This document shows, piece after piece, positions 14,746-20,392 of a DNA stretch of 20,392 nucleotides. The position numbers were made by a program, and so were the translations under genes. Each line of letters starts with the position of its first letter. Position 1 is the stretch's first letter. Origin of the DNA: Methylomarinum sp050304855 (lineage in GTDB: Bacteria > Pseudomonadota > Gammaproteobacteria > Methylococcales > Methylomonadaceae); contig JBNLEI010000281.1 in assembly GCA_050304855.1 (NCBI GenBank), positions 1 to 20,392 on the forward strand. The letters are read 5' to 3'. Under the pieces are notes generated by a model. That model was not told the origin of the DNA. It worked only from the letters and a program-made list of their open reading frames with translations, and ran no database searches.

Positions 14746-15735
14746 TCAGATAGTCACGACCGAATTGGATTTGAAAGTGACCCAAACTTCCCCTCCGGGC
14801 TTTAGATTTAACTCTTCCAGCGCATTATGAGTGATCAATGCCTGGAATACTTCCCCGGCATTCACCGAAACCCTAACATTGCCTTTGTCCTCGGAAATGC
14901 TATTGACCCGGCCTAAGAACTGGTTACGCATACTGGAAATCAAAGGTTGGTTGGACAAGACAATTTCCTGAGGATCAATGGCAATGTGTTTGCAGTGCAT
15001 TGGCGAATCGGCCAGAAGAATGTCTATTTTTCCTGTTTTAAACAATTGCTTTTCCAATTGGCCGTGAAAGACATTGAGCAATGTCGTTTTAGCGGCTTTG
15101 CCGTCTATCAGCGAAATCACTTCATCGGTGATGGCTTGTCCTTGTACCCGGTCGTGCGTACTGAAGATCAAAGTTCCGCCGCTTTCGCGGATATAGTCGT
15201 TAAAAAACTGTTCCAACAACCGTTCGCTTTCATAATCGAGATAGCTGAAAGGTTCGTCCATCAGCAATACTTCAGGTTCGGTTAAAATTGCTCTTGCCAA
15301 TGCTACTTTTTGTAATTCGCCGCCGGATAGCGTGTGTGTTAGTTGCTTATTTAACGGTAGGATGTTTAATGCCTGCAAAACTTGTCTGATACGATTCTGC
15401 CGATGTTTATTGGGAACTTGACGGAACCGAAGCGCCAATTTCAGATTATCTTCTACCGTTCCTCTAAATAAATAGGGTTTTTGCGGCAAATAGGCGATAC
15501 GCCGTCTGAAAGAAAGCAAATGTTGGCGGGTTACTCTTTCGCCAAAAAACGTAATCCATCCTTCGTTGGGGACGTTTAGGAAAGCGAGCAAATTTAACAG
15601 CGTACTTTTTCCACTGCCGTTGGGTCCGACCAGTGCGGTTAAGCATTGCCTTTGAATCTGAAGTTCGGGAAGTGATAATGCCGGGTATTTGTCGTAGCGA
15701 AATATCAGATTGTTGATTTGGTAGGCATCGGTCAT
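14746..15735 (-). CDS. ABC transporter ATPase, molybdate/tungstate type with C-terminal TOBE-like domain
   Basis: Cytoplasmic ATPase of 329 residues, probably energising oxyanion import with the adjacent TupA. The full ABC set is present: Walker A GPNGSGKST (37-45), Q-loop Gln85 (YLPQKP), signature LSGGE (136-140), Walker B VLLMDEP (156-162) and switch His194 (STHD). Residues 265-329 look like a TOBE/Mop regulatory domain (FLGRVNSI, GNVRVSVNAGEVFQALI, GGEVWVTF), as in ModC-type ATPases that bind oxyanion. The ATG at 15735 starts where family proteins start. An in-frame ATG at 15825 would add 30 residues, but these are not ABC-like and would cover the palindrome at 15766-15779. No Shine-Dalgarno is clear at either start. 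It is divergent from tupA. Confidence 0.85.
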   Translation of the reverse strand: MTDAYQINNLIFRYDKYPALSLPELQIQRQCLTALVGPNGSGKSTLLNLLAFLNVPNEGWITFFGERVTRQHLLSFRRRIAYLPQKPYLFRGTVEDNLKLALRFRQVPNKHRQNRIRQVLQALNILPLNKQLTHTLSGGELQKVALARAILTEPEVLLMDEPFSYLDYESERLLEQFFNDYIRESGGTLIFSTHDRVQGQAITDEVISLIDGKAAKTTLLNVFHGQLEKQLFKTGKIDILLADSPMHCKHIAIDPQEIVLSNQPLISSMRNQFLGRVNSISEDKGNVRVSVNAGEVFQALITHNALEELNLKPGGEVWVTFKSNSVVTI

Positions 15736-15765
15736 TATGATTTTCGGCAGAGGGTATTTTGAAAA

Positions 15766-15779
15766 TGCATTGTAATGCA
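15766..15779. promoter_or_regulatory. Palindrome in the ATPase-tupA divergent region, candidate operator
   Basis: TGCATT and AATGCA flank a GT centre, forming a 14-base palindrome with A/T-rich flanks. It lies 31 bases upstream of the preferred ATPase start and 103 bases before tupA. A dimeric regulator binding here could control one or both divergent genes. The sequence does not visibly match the E. coli ModE site, and the regulator is unknown. Confidence 0.4.
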
Positions 15780-15881
15780 AAATCGTCCGCTTCCGACTGT
15801 CATTTACCGATTTAGAAAAAGGCATGACGTGCGAGAGCGAGTTCTCCGATTTAGGTTTGTAGTTTCGAATAAGGTTAAATA

Positions 15882-16685
15882 ATGAAAAAATTGGATGCGA
15901 TTCTTATCATCTTACTTGTATTATTCTGCAGACAATTGCAGGCGGAACAAGTTTTACGCATGTCGACGACTACCAGTACCGAGAATTCGGGGTTGCTGTC
16001 GGCGTTAAACCCGGTATTCGAACGGCAAAACAAGGTGCGGGTCGATGTCATCGCGGTCGGCACGGGGAAAGCTTTAAAGCTCGGCGAAAACGGCGATGTC
16101 GATGTGGTTTTCGTGCACGCGCCCAAAGCGGAAATGAAATTTGTCGAGGACGGTTTTGGTATCGACCGAACGGCGGTCATGCATAATGATTTCGTATTGC
16201 TGGGGACTGAATCCGATAACGCTCAGATCGCTAGAGCGTCTACAGCTGCCGAGGCGATGCAAAAAATAGCCTCTAATGGCGCGGAGTTTGTTTCTCGCGG
16301 AGATGATTCGGGTACACACAAAAAAGAGTTGGAATTGTGGCGCGCAGCCGATACGGAGCCCTCTGGTAGCTGGTATGTTTCCGCCGGCCAAGGTATGGGA
16401 GCGGTGTTGAAAATAGCTGATGAAAAACAAGCTTATACTTTATCCGATCGAGGCACTTATATTTCGTTTCGGGACAAAATCGATTTGCTGGTTCTGTTCG
16501 AGGGGGACAAAGCTTTGTTCAATCCTTATCACGTTATGGCGGTAAATCCTGAGAAATATCCGCATGTTCAATATGAATTGGCGAAAAAATACATCGATTT
16601 TGTGGTCGGAGAGCAAGGTCAGAAAATCATTGCCGATTATAAGAAAGGCGGTCAGCAATTGTTTTATCCGGATGCGGCGGATTAA
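15882..16685 (+). CDS. tupA: Tungstate ABC transporter substrate-binding protein TupA
   Basis: Periplasmic binding protein of 267 residues that captures tungstate (possibly molybdate) for an ABC importer. A signal peptide with a hydrophobic core at 7-16 is probably cut after Ala21 (LQA-EQ). The anion-contact motifs of TupA are present: STTTSTENSG (28-37) and VSRGDDSGTH (137-146), and GDVDVVFVHAP (71-81) is also typical. AAGG precedes the ATG by about a dozen bases. It is divergent from the oxyanion-type ATPase gene, and together they supply two of the three parts of a Tup importer; the TupB permease is not in the window. Its stop overlaps that of convergent thrB in TTAA. Confidence 0.93.
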   Translation: MKKLDAILIILLVLFCRQLQAEQVLRMSTTTSTENSGLLSALNPVFERQNKVRVDVIAVGTGKALKLGENGDVDVVFVHAPKAEMKFVEDGFGIDRTAVMHNDFVLLGTESDNAQIARASTAAEAMQKIASNGAEFVSRGDDSGTHKKELELWRAADTEPSGSWYVSAGQGMGAVLKIADEKQAYTLSDRGTYISFRDKIDLLVLFEGDKALFNPYHVMAVNPEKYPHVQYELAKKYIDFVVGEQGQKIIADYKKGGQQLFYPDAAD

Positions 16686-17629
16686 CAAACGAAAGCAACC
16701 TCGGCAGGTTGTTGATCTCGGTACAGTTGCAGGATGCGGCGGAACTCCTCCGGGTCTTTGTGTTGAATCGTATCGCCGTTTTTAATTTTAAGCCGGTGAT
16801 TAAGTCGTGATAACCAGAATCGCAATGCAGCGCGCCGTAAATAGATTGGCAGTAGTTGTTGTTCCGATTTTTCCAGTGTCCTTATCGATTGATATCCGGT
16901 CAATAAGGCGCGGGTTCGTTTTGCGCAGATCAGGTTATCGTCTCGGCACCAGTCGTTAATCGTGATGGCGATGTCGAATAAAAATTCGCCGTTGCAACTA
17001 CTATAGAAATCCAAGATGGCGCTGATTTTATCGCCGGTCAGCAATACATTGTCGCGGAACAAGTCGGCATGAATCACCCCGACTGGCAATAGCGTGTTGA
17101 CGAATTGTTGTTGATAGCATAGTTCGTCCGCAACGAGCTCGACATCGTGCGGATTCAGCTGGACTTTGCATTGATCGAACATAGACTGGCAACCTTTCAG
17201 GTTTTTCGAATTAGATCGTTGGAAGCCGGAATGGCTGGCATGGAGATGTAGCGACGCCAAATGACTGCCGATCTGGCGGCAGTGTTCAGTCGTAGGCTCT
17301 GAGATTGAATATCCGGGAAGGCAATGTAATACTGCCGCCGGTTTACCGCTGAGTCGGTTGAGCCGAATCCCGTGCTCATCCGATAATGGGTGCGGGACAG
17401 ATATTCCCTGCTGTTTCAAATGATCAAGTAATGCGAAAATATCGCCAATCTGGCGCACGCCGAGTTCTTCAAAAAGCGTCAGGATAAAATCGCCGCGTTG
17501 AGTACTAATTCGGTAATTGGTATTTTCGATGCCGTTTTCAATACCGTTGAATCCGATCAGTTCGCCTAAGTCATAACGGTTGAGAAACAACTGCAGTTGT
17601 GCTGCATGAATAGGGGTATAAACAGACAC
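16682..17629 (-). CDS. thrB: Homoserine kinase ThrB, APH-fold (type II)
   Basis: Cytoplasmic kinase that phosphorylates L-homoserine with ATP, the step before threonine synthase. The protein has 315 residues and belongs to the aminoglycoside-phosphotransferase-like type found in Pseudomonas and many proteobacteria, not the GHMP type of E. coli. Visible signs are VYTPIHAAQLQLFLNRYDLG at the N-terminus, GIENGIENTNY of the nucleotide loop, the catalytic VIHADLFRDNVLL (His187, Asp189, Asn194) and the metal-binding ILDFYSSCNGEFLFDIA (Asp207). A DUF2782 gene lies 7 bases upstream in the same direction and probably shares its transcript. Its stop overlaps the tupA stop by three bases on the opposite strand. 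Confidence 0.96.
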   Translation of the reverse strand: MSVYTPIHAAQLQLFLNRYDLGELIGFNGIENGIENTNYRISTQRGDFILTLFEELGVRQIGDIFALLDHLKQQGISVPHPLSDEHGIRLNRLSGKPAAVLHCLPGYSISEPTTEHCRQIGSHLASLHLHASHSGFQRSNSKNLKGCQSMFDQCKVQLNPHDVELVADELCYQQQFVNTLLPVGVIHADLFRDNVLLTGDKISAILDFYSSCNGEFLFDIAITINDWCRDDNLICAKRTRALLTGYQSIRTLEKSEQQLLPIYLRRAALRFWLSRLNHRLKIKNGDTIQHKDPEEFRRILQLYRDQQPAEVAFVC

Positions 17630-17636
17630 TGCCCTG

Positions 17637-17969
17637 TTATTTCCATTCGAACAGTTTCCACTGGTTAATATTCAGGCCTTTGTCCATATCGCTACGTCTG
17701 ACATCCATATTGCCGTCGCCGTCAGTGTCGAGCAGGTAATAAGCCGGGCCGACATCGGGTTTAATTCGAACCATATAAAGCTGACCGTTTTTACGGAATT
17801 CCTGAATTGTCTTTTTTCCTTTCCGAATAATGGTAATATCGGGTTCCAGCGTTTCGCCATCTTGTACCGGCATGGGGAGTTCGGGCGGTTCCGGAACAGG
17901 AGCGAGCTCCTCTTCGGCCTGACTGATGGTCGGCAAGAGCAAGGGGCTTAAGATCAGAAAACGGCGCAT
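17637..17969 (-). CDS. DUF2782 domain-containing exported protein
   Basis: Predicted secreted or periplasmic protein of 110 residues with an N-terminal signal peptide (MRRFLILSPLLLPTISQAEE, probably cut after Ala18). The mature part has a Pro/Glu-rich start (APVPEPPELPMPVQDG), the motif ITIIRKGKKTIQEFRKNGQLYM, and the stretch LDTDGDGNMDVR, which looks like a calcium-binding DxDxDG loop. DUF2782 proteins lie next to thrB or polA in many Gammaproteobacteria and have no known function. The ATG at 17969 gives a proper signal peptide, with AGAG about nine bases upstream; an open frame continues to 18167 but has no signal sequence. It is divergent from the SPFH gene, 79 bases away, a gap likely to hold both promoters. 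Confidence 0.88.
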   Translation of the reverse strand: MRRFLILSPLLLPTISQAEEELAPVPEPPELPMPVQDGETLEPDITIIRKGKKTIQEFRKNGQLYMVRIKPDVGPAYYLLDTDGDGNMDVRRSDMDKGLNINQWKLFEWK

Positions 17970-18048
17970 GGTGGTCTCTTTAGGGTTTTGTCGAGAGAAC
18001 ATCATAGTACAGAATAATGGGTGATGGGTAATAAAAGCGAGGAACACG

Positions 18049-18939
18049 ATGGCAAAAATACAATACGCAGCCGTTGTCGGCGCGGTCTTGTTTTCGATGA
18101 TTGTGATTTTGAATTCATATACCACCGTCGGAGCCGGCCATAATAAAGTCGCGACGCTGTTCGGCAAGGTGCAGCCGGAACCGTATCCGGAAGGGTTTCA
18201 TATCGTCAACCCGTTACTGGATTTTGTCGGCTTCGATCTGCGTCAACAAACCTATACTTGGGAAAAAGTGGAAGTTCCTTCGCAGGACAAATTAAAAACG
18301 TCGATGGATCTTTCTGTGACGTTTCGGCTGGATGGCGCTAGAACACCGAATATATTGCAGGAAACAGGCGTTTTGAAAGATGTCGTGAACAAACACATTA
18401 CGCCGAAAGTAAGATCATTACTGCGGGAAGCCGGCAAAACCGTCAAACAATCGCAGGATTTTTATCTGGATGCCGTGCAGCAGCAACTACAAAGTTATAT
18501 GGAAAACGGCCTGCGCGAGTATCTTGAGCCCAAAGGAGTGATCGTGACAGCAGTATTGTTTCGCGATATTACGTTGCCGCAAGTGGTGACGACCGCGGTA
18601 ATTCAAACCAAGGAAAGGCAGGAGCAATTGGAACGGGAAAAAGCCCAGTTGAAAATTGTCGAACAGCAGGCCCAACAACAAGTGAAGCAAGCCGAGGCCA
18701 GAGAAATGGCCGCGGTAGCCGACGCCAATGCGAAACGGACTCAGGCCGATGCCGAAGCGTACCGGATCACTAAAGAGGCTGAAGCCCAGGCTCGGGCAAA
18801 CGAGTTGTTGGCGAAATCGGTGACTCCTGTTTTGATCAGATATAATGCCATCCAGAAATGGAACGGCGAATATCCAAGAACCTTGTTGGGCGGTAAAGAT
18901 AATGGCCTGATTCTAAGTCTGCCCGGAACTGGCAAATAA
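18049..18939 (+). CDS. SPFH/prohibitin-like membrane protein (HflK/HflC-like)
   Basis: Predicted 296-residue prohibitin-like protein anchored by one N-terminal helix (about 6-26, YAAVVGAVLFSMIVILNSY). It resembles mitochondrial prohibitins: AGHNKVATLFGKVQPEPYPEGFH followed by an SPFH core (about 28-195) with QDKLKTSMDLSVTFRL and VVNKHITPKVRSLLREAG. A long Glu/Gln/Ala-rich coiled coil (195-262) and ANELLAKSVTPVLIRYNAIQKWNG end it. Such proteins form large rings or cages on the membrane that scaffold microdomains and regulate membrane proteases, as HflKC does for FtsH. GAGGAA gives a good ribosome site before the ATG. The NADH dehydrogenase gene follows 14 bases after the stop, so the two are probably co-transcribed and may act in the same membrane patch. 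Confidence 0.92.
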   Translation: MAKIQYAAVVGAVLFSMIVILNSYTTVGAGHNKVATLFGKVQPEPYPEGFHIVNPLLDFVGFDLRQQTYTWEKVEVPSQDKLKTSMDLSVTFRLDGARTPNILQETGVLKDVVNKHITPKVRSLLREAGKTVKQSQDFYLDAVQQQLQSYMENGLREYLEPKGVIVTAVLFRDITLPQVVTTAVIQTKERQEQLEREKAQLKIVEQQAQQQVKQAEAREMAAVADANAKRTQADAEAYRITKEAEAQARANELLAKSVTPVLIRYNAIQKWNGEYPRTLLGGKDNGLILSLPGTGK

Positions 18940-18953
18940 TTTTTCGGAACAAG

Positions 18954-20258
18954 ATGATGGCAGAAAATAGCAAACATAAAATCGTCATTGTCGGCGGCGG
19001 CGCCGGTGGATTGGAATTGGCTACCCGGTTGGGCAGAAAGCTGGGCAAGTCGGGAGCAGCAGAAGTAACTCTGTTGGACGCGTCGTCGACCCACATTTGG
19101 AAACCGTTGCTTCATGAAGTTGCCGCCGGTACGTTGGCGGAAGCCGAAGAAATCGAGTACTTGGCACAGGCCCACCGTAATCATTTCCGCTTCCGGTTAG
19201 GAAGAATGGAGAGTTTGGACCGTGAGAAAAAGGAGATTTATGTGAGTCCGACTTATAACGACCAGGGTGAGGAGCTGATTCCCCAGAGGACTTTTCAGTA
19301 CGATACGCTAGTCATGGCGGTTGGCAGTGTCAGCAACACGTTTAAAATTTCGGGCGTCGATAAATATTGTATGTTTCTGGATACGACTTCTCAAGCGTTT
19401 CGGTTTCAGAAAAAATTGGTGGAAACCTATATCAGAACACATGCCGGTGCCCAAAGTGATAACGACAATCCATTGTCGATCGTCATCGTCGGTGCCGGTG
19501 CGACCGGCGTTGAATTGTCGGCGGAATTGCACGAAGTGACTCATTTGCTGGCCGTTTACGGTTTGGATATTCCTCGCAACGTCAAAATCACTATTATCGA
19601 AGCGGCAAACCAGTTGTTGCCAGCTCTGCCGCGTAAATTGTCTTTGGCGACTCAGCAGCAATTGGTCAAGTTGGGCATCGAACTTAAACTCGGCCGAAGG
19701 GTAACGGAAGTGACGGCTAAGGAAATTAAGACCCATGACGGAGAAGTGTTCCAGGCCGATTTGAAAGTTTGGGCGGCAGGCATTAAAGCACCGGATTGGA
19801 TGAAAAATTTGGCCGGATTGGAAACCAACAATATCAATCAGTTGGTTGTCGACTCGTGCTTAAAAACCGCTGACGACAATATTTTCGCGATCGGCGATTG
19901 CGTTGCCTGTATATGGCCTGGACATGGGAGTAATGTGCCGCCGCGAGCGCAAGCCGCTCATCAGCAGGCATCTGCCTTGGCGAAAACTTTGATCAACCGT
20001 TTGAACGGCAGGCCGCCGGTGCCATTCGTTTATTATGATTACGGATCGCTGGTGTCATTGGGTAAGTATTCCACTATAGGAAACTTGATGGGAAATTTAA
20101 TGGGAACAGTGACAATCGGAGGATTCATCGCCCGTATCGTTTACCTGTCGTTATATAAAATGCATCAGGTCGCTGTTCACGGCTATTTCAGAACGGCGAT
20201 GCTAACTTTATCCAATTTGTTCAGACGTAGTACCCATGGCCGAATAAAAATGCATTAA
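18954..20258 (+). CDS. ndh: NADH:quinone oxidoreductase type II (NDH-2)
   Basis: Single-subunit flavoprotein of 434 residues that oxidises NADH and reduces ubiquinone at the inner face of the membrane without pumping protons. Two dinucleotide-binding loops are visible: IVIVGGGAGGLE for FAD at the N-terminus and IVIVGAGATGVELSAEL for NADH around residues 175-190. The NDH-2 quinone-site signature is seen as VPPRAQAAHQQA, with IFAIGDC before it and YDYGSLVSLGKYSTIG after. The C-terminal part (FIARIVYLSLYKMHQVAVHGYFRTAML) is the amphipathic membrane anchor. Two adjacent ATGs (18954, 18957) could both start it; GGAAC lies just upstream. The AQ substrate motif suggests standard ubiquinone use. Confidence 0.95.
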   Translation: MMAENSKHKIVIVGGGAGGLELATRLGRKLGKSGAAEVTLLDASSTHIWKPLLHEVAAGTLAEAEEIEYLAQAHRNHFRFRLGRMESLDREKKEIYVSPTYNDQGEELIPQRTFQYDTLVMAVGSVSNTFKISGVDKYCMFLDTTSQAFRFQKKLVETYIRTHAGAQSDNDNPLSIVIVGAGATGVELSAELHEVTHLLAVYGLDIPRNVKITIIEAANQLLPALPRKLSLATQQQLVKLGIELKLGRRVTEVTAKEIKTHDGEVFQADLKVWAAGIKAPDWMKNLAGLETNNINQLVVDSCLKTADDNIFAIGDCVACIWPGHGSNVPPRAQAAHQQASALAKTLINRLNGRPPVPFVYYDYGSLVSLGKYSTIGNLMGNLMGTVTIGGFIARIVYLSLYKMHQVAVHGYFRTAMLTLSNLFRRSTHGRIKMH

Positions 20259-20299
20259 AATGCAGGGCTAATTAACCTTAAACTACGACAAAAATAACA

Positions 20300-20392
20300 A
20301 TGTTTGAAATTGAATACGAATTCCGAGAACAAGATCTGGTGCATTTTAACGAAATGAGGCTGAAAAACGATGTGGAGATGCAAAAGACTATC
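20300..20392 (+). CDS. Start of an unidentified gene, cut by the window end
   Basis: An ATG at 20300 opens a frame that stays open for 31 codons to the last base, in phase with the window end. It would encode MFEIEYEFREQDLVHFNEMR and on to MQKTI, a charged, soluble-looking start that resembles small YcxB-like N-termini, but this is too short to name. No clear Shine-Dalgarno precedes it. It lies 41 bases after the ndh stop and might share its transcript. Confidence 0.5.
   Translation, partial: MFEIEYEFREQDLVHFNEMRLKNDVEMQKTI

Noticed and set aside
17525..17562. Tandem NGIE-NGIE repeat in ThrB (12-base near-duplication)
   Set aside because: The GI-x-GIENTN pattern is normal in APH-type homoserine kinases, so this is ordinary sequence, not a recent duplication.
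20243..20262. TGCAT-TAAA-ATGCA at the ndh stop, similar to the palindrome near tupA
   Set aside because: It is only five pairs, lies at a stop codon in AT-rich DNA and has no divergent promoter around it; the similarity is probably chance.

Overview
The window reads as ordinary chromosome of a gammaproteobacterium, most likely a methanotroph-type member of Methylococcales. This is inferred from protein character (S-adenosylhomocysteine hydrolase, APH-fold ThrB next to a DUF2782 protein, TupA, a Cca of the Escherichia type) and from the zapA / ssrS / ygfB-pepP-ubiH-ubiI-like block, a gammaproteobacterial signature. No tRNA, rRNA, CRISPR array, insertion sequence or phage gene was seen. Genes are tightly packed in short transcription units.

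Left part (1-7154): the 3' end of ahcY with an intrinsic terminator; rsmE coupled to a CPBP-family membrane protease; yajQ on the minus strand; an unknown lipoprotein gene whose stop overlaps the stop of convergent cca; a TauE/SafE-type transporter; and a minus-strand OmpA-like lipoprotein, separated from the transporter by a perfect 14-bp hairpin.

Middle (7155-14068): a membrane histidine kinase whose N-terminus matches the ethylene-binding domain of plant ETR1 and cyanobacterial Etr1, with the Asp, Cys and His copper/ethylene residues at identical spacing. It runs head-on into the 6S RNA gene (ssrS, minus strand), which follows a zapB-like gene and zapA. Divergent from these is the ygfB-pepP-ubiH-ubiI-like operon, which joins an aminopeptidase to two ubiquinone-ring hydroxylases.

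Right part (14069-20392): a membrane-anchored Ala/Lys/Pro-rich protein with its own promoter; a small region with an 11-bp inverted repeat; a divergent pair made of a molybdate/tungstate-type ABC ATPase with a C-terminal TOBE-like domain and TupA, with no permease gene in the window; thrB and a DUF2782 gene on the minus strand; then an SPFH/prohibitin-like gene followed by NADH dehydrogenase type 2, and the first 31 codons of an unidentified gene. Ubiquinone synthesis (ubiH, ubiI-like) and ubiquinone reduction (NDH-2) are both represented.

The most notable item is the ethylene-receptor-like kinase. Next are its head-on arrangement with 6S RNA and the tup locus with its candidate operator and missing permease. 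No wholly new multi-gene system was identified.
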